The notes below the pieces were generated by a model. The model was not told the origin of the DNA. It worked only from the letters and a program-made list of their open reading frames with translations, and ran no database searches. Positions 35,940-43,876 of a stretch of 62,591 nt of DNA are shown here, piece by piece; the stretch's first letter is position 1; every line of letters begins with the position of its first letter. The stretch comes from a virus. Location: positions 1 to 62,591 of IMG/VR virus record IMGVR_UViG_3300042691_020564; one strand, given 5' to 3'. A program made the translations under genes and the position numbers.

Positions 35940-37034
35940 ATGCTAGACATCGTAAAACAACTGTTTGAAAACAATGTGATTTCCGAAGAAATCAAATCGG
36001 AAATTGAATCCGCTTGGAATACAAGAATTCAAGAAAACCGTGACCTAGTAACTGCTGAACTTCGTGAAGAGTTTGCTCAAAAATACGAACATGACAAATC
36101 TGCAATGGTAGAAGCTGTTGAAGCTATGCTAGCAGATCGCTTACAAGCAGAACTTGGAGAACTTGCAGAAGATCGCCAAGGACTAATTGAGGCTCGTGCC
36201 AAGTATGCCAAGAAAATGAAAGATGATGCCAAAGCAATGGAAGCATTTGTCTTGAATAATCTAAAGAAAGAACTTTCAGAACTTCATGAAGATCGCAAGT
36301 CAGTTGCCAACAATGTTGCTAAATTAGAATCATTCATCGTGGATGCACTAGCGAAAGAAATCGCAGAATTCCACACAGATAAGAAAGACCTAGCTGAAAC
36401 CAAAGTTAAATTGGTTCGCGAAAGCAAAGCTAAGTTTGAAGCTCTGAAGAAAGAATTTATTAGCAAAGCTTCTACAATGGTTGCAGAAACAGTGCAGAGC
36501 GGTCTACGCTCTGAAATGACTCAACTACGCGAAGACATTGAAGCAGCTCGTAAAAATGACTTTGGTCGCAGGATTTTTGAATCATTTGCAAGCGAATATG
36601 CTGCAAGCCATCTCAATGAAAAATCTGAGACAGCTAAACTTTTAAAAGTAGTTCTTAACAAAGAATCTGAATTAGAAGAAGCAGCTAAAATTGTTGCAGA
36701 AGCACAAGAACAAGTAGCACAAAAAGATCGTGAACTACGTATTCTCAAAGAAAACAACCAACGCAAGGAAGTTATGAGCGAATTGCTTGGACCGTTGACA
36801 GGAGACAAGCGTGAAGTAATGAACAGTCTACTTGAATCAGTTCAAACTGAAAAGCTACGTACAGCTTTCGACAAGTATCTACCAGCAGTAATGAATGGTA
36901 ATACACCGGCGAAGAAAGTACTCAGTGAAGGCAAAGAAATTACAGGCGATAAACAGGCACCTCAATCTAGCGAGTCTGAAGGAAAGACCGCTGAAATATT
37001 CGACATCCGCAGGCTTGCGGGACTAAAAGTTTAA
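35940..37034 (+). CDS. 22: prohead scaffold protein, gp22-like
   Basis: 364 aa (T4 gp22: 269 aa). Almost wholly alpha-helical and highly charged, with the typical start LDIVKQLFENNVISEEIKSE and long coiled-coil stretches. C-terminal segment: QRKEVMSELLGPLTGDKREV then MNSLLESVQTEKLRTAFDKY, LPAVMNG, as in gp22 proteins. It forms the inner core on which gp23 assembles and is then degraded by gp21. Several L-x-E sites are present. A GTAGGAG ribosome site precedes the ATG. Length is increased by extra coiled-coil. Confidence 0.9.
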   Translation: MLDIVKQLFENNVISEEIKSEIESAWNTRIQENRDLVTAELREEFAQKYEHDKSAMVEAVEAMLADRLQAELGELAEDRQGLIEARAKYAKKMKDDAKAMEAFVLNNLKKELSELHEDRKSVANNVAKLESFIVDALAKEIAEFHTDKKDLAETKVKLVRESKAKFEALKKEFISKASTMVAETVQSGLRSEMTQLREDIEAARKNDFGRRIFESFASEYAASHLNEKSETAKLLKVVLNKESELEEAAKIVAEAQEQVAQKDRELRILKENNQRKEVMSELLGPLTGDKREVMNSLLESVQTEKLRTAFDKYLPAVMNGNTPAKKVLSEGKEITGDKQAPQSSESEGKTAEIFDIRRLAGLKV

Positions 37035-37045
37035 GGAGAACTATA

Positions 37046-38218
37046 ATGTCACAATTACTCGAGTCACGCTGGTCGGAAACCAAAGAGGCACTATTAGAAG
37101 GCCTACAAGGTACTAAGCGAACAGTAATGGCAACCACTCTAGAGAATACCCGCAAGTATCTCGCAGAAAGTGCCACAGCTGGTGCTACCTCCGCCGGTAA
37201 CGTTGCAACCCTAAATCGTGTGATCCTTCCAGTGATCAGACGTGTAATGCCAACAGTCATTGCTAATGAACTAGTTGGTGTACAGCCTATGACAGGCCCA
37301 GTTGGTCAGATCCATACTCTACGTGTTCGTTATGCAGATGCATTCAACAGCACTTCTGGTACTGACGTAGTAGCTGGTGAAGAGGCACTAAGCCCATTCA
37401 AGATTGCTGAAGGTTATTCTGGTGCTGCTGCCACAGATAGAGCTGCTGCTACAGCCGCTTTAGAAGGTGTAGCTGGAAACAGACTAAGCATTCAAATCTT
37501 GAAACAAACAGTTGAAGCTAAGACACGTAAGTTGTCAGCTCGCTGGACATTTGAAGCTGCTCAAGATGCACAAGCCCAACAAGGTATTGACATCGAAGCA
37601 GAAATCATGGCTGCTCTTGCACAAGAGATCACAGCTGAGATCGACCAAGAAGTTCTAGCTTCTTTGTCAAGCCTTTCAGGCACAGTATTGACCTATGACC
37701 AAGCTGCTGTATCTGGTACTGCTACATTCGTTGGTGACGAACACGCTGCTCTAGCTGTTCAAATTAACCGTGTTGCAAACTTGATCGCTCAGCGTACACG
37801 TCGTGGTGCTGGTAACTGGGCAGTTGTTAGCCCAACAGTGTTGACACTTCTACAGAGCGCAACAACTTCTGCATTCGCAAGAACAACAGAAGGTACATTC
37901 GAAGCTCCAACTAACACCAAGTTTGTTGGTACATTGAACAGCGCAATGAAAGTATATGTTAACACATATGCAACCAGCGACAACGTGTTGATCGGTTACA
38001 AAGGTTCTAGCGAAAGCGATGCAGCAGCATTCTACTGCCCATACATTCCATTGATGAGCAGCGGTGTTGTTCTAGATCCATCAACCTTCGAACCAGTCGT
38101 GTCCTTTATGACACGTTATGGCTATGTTGAGTTGACAAACACAGCTTCTTCTCTAGGTAATGCAGCTGACTACCTAGGCACCGTAGCTGTTACAACCGCT
38201 AACCTAAAGTTTGCTTAA
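37046..38218 (+). CDS. 23: major capsid protein, gp23-like
   Basis: 390 aa, clearly shorter than T4 gp23 (521 aa). The HK97-type start is seen: a propeptide, then RVILPVIRRVMPTVIANELV, GVQPMTGPVGQIHTLRVRYA. Later come KTRKLSARWTFEAAQDAQAQ, GIDIEAEIMAALAQEITAEI, NWAVVSPTVLTLLQSA and the C-terminal VVSFMTRYGYVELTNTA. A gp21 site fits at L39-A40-E41 just before SATAGATSAG, giving a mature protein of about 349 aa. It has a strong ribosome site (AAGGAG) and is followed by a strong terminator, as expected for the most abundant virion protein. The peripheral insertion domain of T4 gp23 appears to be reduced or missing. Confidence 0.96.
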   Translation: MSQLLESRWSETKEALLEGLQGTKRTVMATTLENTRKYLAESATAGATSAGNVATLNRVILPVIRRVMPTVIANELVGVQPMTGPVGQIHTLRVRYADAFNSTSGTDVVAGEEALSPFKIAEGYSGAAATDRAAATAALEGVAGNRLSIQILKQTVEAKTRKLSARWTFEAAQDAQAQQGIDIEAEIMAALAQEITAEIDQEVLASLSSLSGTVLTYDQAAVSGTATFVGDEHAALAVQINRVANLIAQRTRRGAGNWAVVSPTVLTLLQSATTSAFARTTEGTFEAPTNTKFVGTLNSAMKVYVNTYATSDNVLIGYKGSSESDAAAFYCPYIPLMSSGVVLDPSTFEPVVSFMTRYGYVELTNTASSLGNAADYLGTVAVTTANLKFA

Positions 38219-38242
38219 TCTTTAACAGGATTAACAACGTTC

Positions 38243-38270
38243 AAAAAGCCCCGCAAGGGGCTTTTTGTTT
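38243..38270 (+). terminator. rho-independent terminator after gp23
   Basis: AAAAAGCCCC-GCAA-GGGGCTTTTT forms a perfect 10-bp stem with a GCAA tetraloop, followed by GTTT. It lies 25 nt after the gp23 stop and would end the head operon. Confidence 0.93.
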
Positions 38271-38285
38271 GGCTTAAATATCTGC

Positions 38286-38555
38286 ATGCAAATCGAGAAC
38301 GAAAAAGATTTTCCAGAATTGCGAAAACAATTTATTATTTGGAAAAAGCGATTTCCCATGTTCACACATGATGTTCGTCAGATAGAAAAAATCATAGAAA
38401 AACACATTCAAAATTACAGTATTGCGTTAGTTCATTATAGACAAAGACACAGCACCTTATATCTAGAAATAGCTCAGAAAGAAATAGACGAGATCAATAG
38501 AGTATTATCTACAGTTAGTAAACTCGAGTTAATGGCAATGCTGAGTCGCGGATAA
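38286..38555 (+). CDS. small conserved helical protein downstream of gp23
   Basis: 89 aa from the ATG at 38286; the frame is open 7 codons further to a TTG that lies inside the terminator region, so the ATG is preferred. It reads MQIENEKDFPELRKQFIIWK, then FTHDVRQIEKIIEKHIQNYS and EIDEINRVLSTVSKLELMAM, all helical. I recall similar small proteins after gp23 in aquatic T4-like phages but know no function. No ribosome site is visible. As it lies after a strong terminator it needs read-through or its own promoter, and none is clear. Confidence 0.7.
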   Translation: MQIENEKDFPELRKQFIIWKKRFPMFTHDVRQIEKIIEKHIQNYSIALVHYRQRHSTLYLEIAQKEIDEINRVLSTVSKLELMAMLSRG

Positions 38556-38558
38556 ATA
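38551..38558 (+). promoter_or_regulatory. late promoter candidate, GATAAATA
   Basis: GATAAATA matches 7 of 8 of the late box and overlaps the stop of the preceding gene. The ATG is 85 nt further on, leaving a leader that begins with a hairpin. Confidence 0.5.
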
Positions 38559-38560
38559 AA

Positions 38561-38612
38561 GTATCAAAAGGAAGAGCCGATTGATACGGACTTATGCTGT
38601 ACCCACAGCGTA
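38561..38612 (+). other. structured 5' leader: two hairpins
   Basis: Stem 1 pairs GTATCAA (38561-38567) with TTGATAC (38581-38587), 7 bp. Stem 2 pairs TATGCTGT (38593-38600) with ACAGCGTA (38605-38612), 8 bp with one G-T, loop ACCC. Stem 1 would sit at the very 5' end of the late transcript, a position that protects mRNA from 5' decay. Confidence 0.55.
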
Positions 38613-38643
38613 GACCTAAAACGTCAACATAAGGAGAAAACAA

Positions 38644-39060
38644 ATGGGACGTCCACTAAGAAAAGATGTTAATGGTGTAGATGTTATTGGTACACCAGCA
38701 GGCGGCGGAACTTACGACCGCGGTATTCGTGTAGAAGCATATGCAGGCGGTGTTGCTTACACAGATGCAACATACAACAACTCAACAAACTATGCCTATA
38801 TCTACAAGCAACGCGGTGCAAAAACATTCGTGTGTGCTAATCAAGCAGGAACATTGCTAGGACCATTAGTTCTACAAGCCACCACACCAACAGCCAACGG
38901 TCAAATGCGTATGTATGGTTATATAGGTGGCAATGGTGCTGTATTAACACCTATTGCTAAAATTACCAAACGTGTTGCAACTGACTTTAACGGAAACCGT
39001 TATAATTGGTTTATTGTTAACGATTCAACCAGCGATTACATTCATCTAACCGCTATCTAA
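38644..39060 (+). CDS. small virion structural protein (possible head decoration)
   Basis: 138 aa, beta-rich: MGRPLRKDVNGVDVIGTPAG, then YNNSTNYAYIYKQRGAKTFV, LLGPLVLQATTPTANGQMRM, NRYNWFIVNDSTSDYIHL. The MGRPL start is shared, as I recall, with small structural proteins of aquatic T4-like phages. It has an excellent ribosome site (AAGGAG, 7 nt) and a structured, late-promoter leader, so it should be abundant; decoration of head or tail is plausible. No known motif identifies it. It is the first gene of the surface/fibre locus. Confidence 0.75.
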   Translation: MGRPLRKDVNGVDVIGTPAGGGTYDRGIRVEAYAGGVAYTDATYNNSTNYAYIYKQRGAKTFVCANQAGTLLGPLVLQATTPTANGQMRMYGYIGGNGAVLTPIAKITKRVATDFNGNRYNWFIVNDSTSDYIHLTAI

Positions 39061-39074
39061 TCTAGGAATAGATA

Positions 39075-40127
39075 ATGGGGCAGTTCATAAAAGTCAATGG
39101 TGACTATAATATTAAAGCAGGCGACGGCGCTAAGATAACTCTCGATACTGGGCCTGCCGTAAGTGGCGGTAGTGTAAGAGTTACCGGAAACTTAGTTGTC
39201 GAAGGAGATACATTTAATGTTTCTACTACCAACTTGACCATTGAAGATAATATTATCAATCTTAATACTGGCGAAGTTGGGCCTGGGGTAACATTAGTTT
39301 ATTCTGGTATTGAAATAGAAAGAGGTAATACAACAAGTATTACTCCGCAAAACAACGCTAGTTTTTTGTATGATGAAAGCAGTGATTCTTGGATAATTGC
39401 ACATGGATCTGCCCCGGGTCCTTTTAATTTTGATGCAAGCAGTTTAAAGTTAAAACAGATTTTAACTAATTCTACAACTGATTCTGGCGATCTTACTTTG
39501 ATCGGAACAGGGACAGGAGTAGTAAAAGTTCTAGGAACTATAAATTACGAAAGTCAAGTAACACACGACGACGATCTACCTAATAAAAAATATGTAGATG
39601 ATGCGATTCAAAACAATCCAACGTTTCAGATTGTTGCTCCTCAAAGTCAAGATACAAGAGTAGTAATTGCAGATAAAGAAATTACACCAAATACAGCCGG
39701 TACACCAGGATCCTTGGCTTATTTTACAGCTACTACTACACATAGTACATACGGCGAAAGTGCAGTTTCTATTGTAGTTGACGGATTACTGGCGGGGCAA
39801 TTCTATCCTAATAGATTTGAAACAGGTGATTTAGAGATTGGCGGTGGTCCGGATAGAAATGAAATTACCAGTCGTGCCGGTATTACCAACGAAAATGTCT
39901 ATGTACGAACACAGGGTACAGGTAAATTACAAACTAATTACGCATTTCAATTAGAAAAAATTGGAGTAGTGCCGGCTTATGTTGCTGATAATGTATTACT
40001 ATATGCTGCTAATCCAGGTGTAGGAACTACAGGATTATGGTTTCAAAATGACAGTGCAACAGCATCTAAACGTAATGGTGAGCTGATAAGTAAGAACAAA
40101 GCATTGTTATTCGGCATATTATTTTAA
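39075..40127 (+). CDS. fibre-like virion protein
   Basis: 350 aa. The N-terminal half has the repeating strand-turn pattern common to phage fibre shafts (SGGSVRVTGNLVVEGDTFNV, STTNLTIEDNIINLNTGEVG). A SASFLYDESSDSW-like segment follows, here NNASFLYDESSDSWIIAHG. Residues about 165-182 (HDDDLPNKKYVDDAIQNN) are the collar-like helix often seen in tail fibres. The C-terminal part is beta-rich and specific. It shares style with the two paralogues at 41263 and 42477. Precise location in the virion is unknown. Confidence 0.7.
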   Translation: MGQFIKVNGDYNIKAGDGAKITLDTGPAVSGGSVRVTGNLVVEGDTFNVSTTNLTIEDNIINLNTGEVGPGVTLVYSGIEIERGNTTSITPQNNASFLYDESSDSWIIAHGSAPGPFNFDASSLKLKQILTNSTTDSGDLTLIGTGTGVVKVLGTINYESQVTHDDDLPNKKYVDDAIQNNPTFQIVAPQSQDTRVVIADKEITPNTAGTPGSLAYFTATTTHSTYGESAVSIVVDGLLAGQFYPNRFETGDLEIGGGPDRNEITSRAGITNENVYVRTQGTGKLQTNYAFQLEKIGVVPAYVADNVLLYAANPGVGTTGLWFQNDSATASKRNGELISKNKALLFGILF

Positions 40128-40136
40128 GAGACAGAT

Positions 40137-40538
40137 ATGATAAGAAATTATGAAAATCCAGAAGGCACATTATCGCTAATAGATTCTACAAGCGTAACTG
40201 TACCAGTAAAAGTTTTTACTAGTTCTACTACCGGAGGACCTATTGCCGGGGGAGTAACTGGTCAGGAAAATGCAGTTACTACAATAGCTATGTGTAATAC
40301 GGCGGCACCAGATCCCACAGATGAAACAGTTAATTCAGTAACAGTTAACATTTATGTAGTGCGTAACGGTTTAAGTTACGGCAGCGGCAATTTAATTGTC
40401 AGCAGCTTAGTGGTTCCTGCAGGCGAAACAGTTTTCTTTTCTGAAGAAAGAATGGTTTTAGCTAGCGGCGATGCTATTTGGATCGGTACTAGTGCAGCTT
40501 CAAGATTAGCAGTTACAGTGAGCACATTAGCGGTATGA
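40137..40538 (+). CDS. small beta-sandwich-like virion protein
   Basis: 133 aa. Mostly alternating Val/Thr/Ser strands: VNSVTVNIYVVRNGLSYGSG, NLIVSSLVVPAGETVFF, MVLASGDAIWIGTSAASRLA. The strand-then-VPAGETVFF-then-LASGDAIW pattern is shared in outline with the proteins at 43534 and 57512, which suggests three copies of one small fold placed beside different fibre genes. Function unknown; a fibre accessory or capping role is a guess. It overlaps the next gene by 4 nt. Confidence 0.65.
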   Translation: MIRNYENPEGTLSLIDSTSVTVPVKVFTSSTTGGPIAGGVTGQENAVTTIAMCNTAAPDPTDETVNSVTVNIYVVRNGLSYGSGNLIVSSLVVPAGETVFFSEERMVLASGDAIWIGTSAASRLAVTVSTLAV

Positions 40539-41260
40539 AGTTCTTAAAAACAAAAAATATCAGCAAATTCAGCATTAACGATCGTGCGTTAATTTACTAT
40601 CCTGCTGGCAATGGTCCCGGAAACAGAATAGTAGTTAATGCCAGCGGCGGTATGATGTTGCCAAAAGGAACCACTGCTCAAAGACCGCAACTTACTGGTG
40701 TGAGGCAACCAACAGATGCTAACGGTACGATTAGATATAATACCAGCACCACTTCAATTGAAGCATATATTGGTGGGGCCTGGGTAACAGTTTCTACATC
40801 TTTTGCGAGCGCGGTGGTAAAACAAACATTAGGTCCAGGAGACGGTACTTCAACAATTTTTGGTCCGCTAAATGCAACGTTTGCACCATCGTATGCTGCC
40901 AGTGCCGACAATATAATCATTCTAGTAGAAAATGTTTTTCAAATTTCTACTACTAACTTTAACATTAATCAAAATCCTACATCTACCGGCACAGGAGCTG
41001 AAATAAATGCAACAGCTCTTAGTTCAGGAAACAACGGAACATCATATGTAATCACAGATGTTGGAACAACAAGTTTTACATCATTTGGAGCAGCAGCTAA
41101 TACAGTAGGTACAGTGTTTACCAAATCTGGAGGTACACCAACCGGAACAGGAAAAGTTAGACAAGCTGGTTACTATATTACATTTACATCTGCTGTACCA
41201 GCATCAGGAGGAGGCGGTAATCCAGTTTACGTAACTGTATACTACGGATACGCCAATTAA
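40535..41260 (+). CDS. fibre-like virion protein with shared SYVIT module
   Basis: 241 aa. N-terminal residues 32-72 carry the pattern SGGMMLPKGTTAQRPQ and GTIRYNTSTTSIEAYIGGAW, seen at the C-termini of the 41263 and 42477 proteins and at the start of the 58837 protein, so it is a common fibre tip or trimer unit. Residues about 169-210 (SYVITDVGTTSFTSFGAAAN, then TVGTVFTKSGGTPTGTGK) form a module that recurs in the 2,556-aa protein. Start overlaps the previous stop by 4 nt. The function is probably in host contact or fibre assembly; the exact role is not known. Confidence 0.65.
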   Translation: MKFLKTKNISKFSINDRALIYYPAGNGPGNRIVVNASGGMMLPKGTTAQRPQLTGVRQPTDANGTIRYNTSTTSIEAYIGGAWVTVSTSFASAVVKQTLGPGDGTSTIFGPLNATFAPSYAASADNIIILVENVFQISTTNFNINQNPTSTGTGAEINATALSSGNNGTSYVITDVGTTSFTSFGAAANTVGTVFTKSGGTPTGTGKVRQAGYYITFTSAVPASGGGGNPVYVTVYYGYAN

Positions 41261-41262
41261 CA

Positions 41263-42342
41263 ATGAGTCAGATAGGGCGTATAGGCGGACAGGTTTTAAC
41301 AGATAACCTGCTGCGAGCAGGAGTTGACCTTGCTTTTGAAACTGACTTACTGTATCTTGACGTTAATAATAGACGGATAGGAATTAAAGATTCAACTCCC
41401 GTCTATGACTTTGATATTAATTCTACCGTTAGAACTACTGATTTAACAGTAGACACACAACTTTCGGTACAGAACTTACGTATTAATTCACCACGAACTA
41501 TCACAACATCCGTTGGCGGCATTGATGTGTATATCAACGGCAACGGAGAATTATTTCATGATAGACTTATTACTGATAATTTAGTTGTCGACGGTAATTT
41601 AATTTCTAGCTTATCAAACTCAAACATAGTATTTGATCCCAACGGGTCAGGCACTGTTGAACTCTTAGCTGACACTAACATAACTGGAGATTTATCAGTA
41701 TCTGGAAATATTAATATGGGCGGAAATTTGACCGGCCTAGGTACACTTACTCTAGGTGATCAAACCATAGACACTGTAACTGTTAACACTGATTTTACAC
41801 AGGATATTTTGCCAGGCACTGATCTAACCTATGATCTAGGCACAAATTTAAAAAGATGGGCAGAGTTATGGACTCCTGATTGGACGAATATTACCACAGG
41901 AGCTTGGCCTGGATCTGGACTTGCCCCGACTGCTATCACGGTTAGCGATCAAATAACATTCAACGGGGCTTCTAACACTATTTTTGCCATACAATCTAAC
42001 GATGATATTCTATTAGATCCGGATACCGGTATAGTTTATATTGAAAGAACTAAATGGGAAAATAATTATATTACAAACCTAAATAACACTCCGATTACAT
42101 TTGCCTCTACAGGTATCGGGTATATAAAATTTACCGGTACTAATGCAATGGTTATCCCGTCCGGTACAGACGCAGAAAGATCCGGAACCCCAGAAGTTGG
42201 AGAAACAAGATGGAATACTGATCAACAATATTTAGAATGTTGGGACGGTTCTGTTTGGGTAGTTTCTATTGGTAGTGGTCCAGTAGTCACTGTTAACGAC
42301 ATGACAGAGTTAGGTGAAATCTTTACTCTCATCCTTGGCTAA
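41263..42342 (+). CDS. fibre-like protein, paralogue A
   Basis: 359 aa. It begins QIGRIGGQVLTDNLLRAGVD then LAFETDLLYLDVNNRRIGIK, nearly the same as the protein at 42477. A shaft of beta repeats follows (TTDLTVDTQLSVQNLRI, SNIVFDPNGSGTVELLADTN, NITGDLSVSGNINMGGN). Near the end is the tip pattern MVIPSGTDAERSG and TRWNTDQQYLECWDGSVWVV. Together with 42477 it is a tandem duplicate pair, both probably trimeric fibre or whisker proteins. No late promoter lies directly upstream, so it is read with 38644-41260. Confidence 0.7.
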   Translation: MSQIGRIGGQVLTDNLLRAGVDLAFETDLLYLDVNNRRIGIKDSTPVYDFDINSTVRTTDLTVDTQLSVQNLRINSPRTITTSVGGIDVYINGNGELFHDRLITDNLVVDGNLISSLSNSNIVFDPNGSGTVELLADTNITGDLSVSGNINMGGNLTGLGTLTLGDQTIDTVTVNTDFTQDILPGTDLTYDLGTNLKRWAELWTPDWTNITTGAWPGSGLAPTAITVSDQITFNGASNTIFAIQSNDDILLDPDTGIVYIERTKWENNYITNLNNTPITFASTGIGYIKFTGTNAMVIPSGTDAERSGTPEVGETRWNTDQQYLECWDGSVWVVSIGSGPVVTVNDMTELGEIFTLILG

Positions 42343-42354
42343 TCTTCCATTCTG

Positions 42355-42362
42355 TATAAATA
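42355..42362 (+). promoter_or_regulatory. late promoter, exact TATAAATA
   Basis: TATAAATA, identical to the T4 late box, 13 nt after the previous stop and 115 nt before the next ATG. It is followed at 9 nt by a 9-bp hairpin. Confidence 0.78.
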
Positions 42363-42370
42363 CTACTAAT

Positions 42371-42394
42371 CACAGGAAACGACCATTTTCTGTG
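42371..42394 (+). other. 5'-terminal hairpin of the 42477 leader
   Basis: CACAGGAAA (42371-42379) pairs with TTTTCTGTG (42386-42394), 9 bp with one G-T and a 6-nt loop. It falls at the expected 5' end of the late mRNA. The leader between here and 42446 also holds a small GAGCGTAAGCT loop (42421-42431). Confidence 0.55.
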
Positions 42395-42445
42395 AGATCC
42401 GACTGTGGTATACCGGCAAAGAGCGTAAGCTGAAAATCAGGTAAT

Positions 42446-42466
42446 CCGTGCAACACGGTGTTTTTG
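42446..42466 (+). terminator. attenuator-like hairpin and T-run in a leader
   Basis: CCGTG-CAA-CACGG (42446-42458) is followed by TGTTTTTG, then the ribosome site GGAG and the ATG at 42477. The stem is only 5 bp, so termination would be partial; it may instead shape access to the ribosome site. Confidence 0.35.
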
Positions 42467-42476
42467 TGGAGAGCTA

Positions 42477-43529
42477 ATGGCTATTGGTCGTATTTCCGGT
42501 CAGCTCTTGAAGTCAAACTTGCTCCGTGCGGGCGAGAACCTGGCTTTCGAGACCGACCTTCTCTATCTAGATGTTGTTAACTCTCGTATCGGAGTAAAAA
42601 CAGCAGCTCCTACCAATGACCTACACGTCAGCGGGCACACAAGAACAACTAATCTCACAGTCGACAATCAAATAAATGTTGGTAATTTAAGTTTTACCGG
42701 AAACACAATTACCAGTAGTTCAAACACAATTAATTTTGCGGCCGCAGCAGGCGAAGCTACAGTTTATCATGCTAGACTACAAATAGACGATTTGCAGTTA
42801 CAAGGCAACAAAATTTCTACAACTGTATCTAATAGCTCTATTGAAATAGATCCAAACGGTACTGGCACTGTAAACATACTCGCAAACACAAATATTACAG
42901 GCAATCTTGGAGTTACTGGAAATATCAACGCAACTGGAAACGTTGTTATCGGCGGTAATATACAAATTGGTGATGCATTAACTGATGAAATCATAATTAA
43001 CGCTAGCATTAAAAGCGACCTAATTCCAGAAACAAACAACACCTATGATTTGGGCTCATCTACATTTAGATGGAGAGCAGTCTATACTCAGACATTATAT
43101 ACTACATCTATAAACGTTCCTAGTTTGGATGTAGGTAACTTAATGTTTCGCGATAACGAAATAACAACCACTACTGGACAAGATCTTTACATTGACGGAA
43201 ATGGTGTAGGTGGTGTAAGATTAGCCAATTTTAAATTTACTGACAACGTTATCACAAATGTGGTTTCCGGGGCCGTTAGTGAAATTGTACAAAGCGGAAC
43301 AGGATATTTTAAAATTCAAGGAACAAATGCTTTTGTTCCACCGGTAGGAACAAACGCTCAAAGACCAACTGCATATGCTGTACTAGGTATGACAAGGTTC
43401 AACACAAATTCAAAAGCATTAGAAGTATGGGACGGCACTGCTTGGGCAAGTCCTGCTGGTACTTCGGGCGCAGTTTCAGCAGCACAGGCCGAAGACATTG
43501 CAGTGTCATGGGCACTAACATTAGGATAA
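42477..43529 (+). CDS. fibre-like protein, paralogue B
   Basis: 350 aa. The start AIGRISGQLLKSNLLRAGEN, LAFETDLLYLDVVNSRIGVK matches paralogue A at 41263 almost residue for residue; the shafts then diverge but keep the order (TTNLTVDNQINVGNLSF, SSIEIDPNGTGTVNILANTN, TYDLGSSTFRWRAVYT). The end has the same tip pattern (FVPPVGTNAQRPTA, MTRFNTNSKALEVWDGTAWA). It has its own exact late promoter, a structured 100-nt leader and a GGAG ribosome site, so it is probably made at higher level than paralogue A. Fibre or whisker function inferred from architecture. Confidence 0.72.
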   Translation: MAIGRISGQLLKSNLLRAGENLAFETDLLYLDVVNSRIGVKTAAPTNDLHVSGHTRTTNLTVDNQINVGNLSFTGNTITSSSNTINFAAAAGEATVYHARLQIDDLQLQGNKISTTVSNSSIEIDPNGTGTVNILANTNITGNLGVTGNINATGNVVIGGNIQIGDALTDEIIINASIKSDLIPETNNTYDLGSSTFRWRAVYTQTLYTTSINVPSLDVGNLMFRDNEITTTTGQDLYIDGNGVGGVRLANFKFTDNVITNVVSGAVSEIVQSGTGYFKIQGTNAFVPPVGTNAQRPTAYAVLGMTRFNTNSKALEVWDGTAWASPAGTSGAVSAAQAEDIAVSWALTLG

Positions 43530-43533
43530 TATT

Positions 43534-43866
43534 ATGCCAACAGTATTCAAGCACAGCTTAGTTACACAAATAGGAACGAATCCTACAGATGTTGTTGAAA
43601 TAGGTGGGGGAGTAAGAGCTACTGTTATAGGATGTAATCTAGCTAACGTTACAGAATACGATACCGTTGTAGCAGATGTACAAGTAGTAGGAGCAGATAC
43701 CACTGTAGCCTATTATGTAAAAGGGCTAGCTATTCCGCCTAATACTTCAGTAAAAGTAGTCACACAGGGTGAAAAATTAATTTTACCTGAAAATACAAAT
43801 TTAAGAATTACAGTTAATACTGCTGATAGCATAGACGCTACAGTGAGTTATGTAGAGATATCATAA
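43534..43866 (+). CDS. small beta-sandwich-like virion protein
   Basis: 110 aa: GTNPTDVVEIGGGVRATVIG, CNLANVTEYDTVVADVQVVG, VKGLAIPPNTSVKVVTQGEK, LILPENTNLRITVNTAD. This is a compact all-beta protein of the same size and plan as those at 40137 and 57512 (strands, then a IPPNTSVKV-type edge, then LILPENTNLRI). Such a protein could cap or link fibre subunits. It lies 4 nt after paralogue B. Family not named. Confidence 0.65.
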   Translation: MPTVFKHSLVTQIGTNPTDVVEIGGGVRATVIGCNLANVTEYDTVVADVQVVGADTTVAYYVKGLAIPPNTSVKVVTQGEKLILPENTNLRITVNTADSIDATVSYVEIS

Positions 43867-43876
43867 GGAGCGAACT

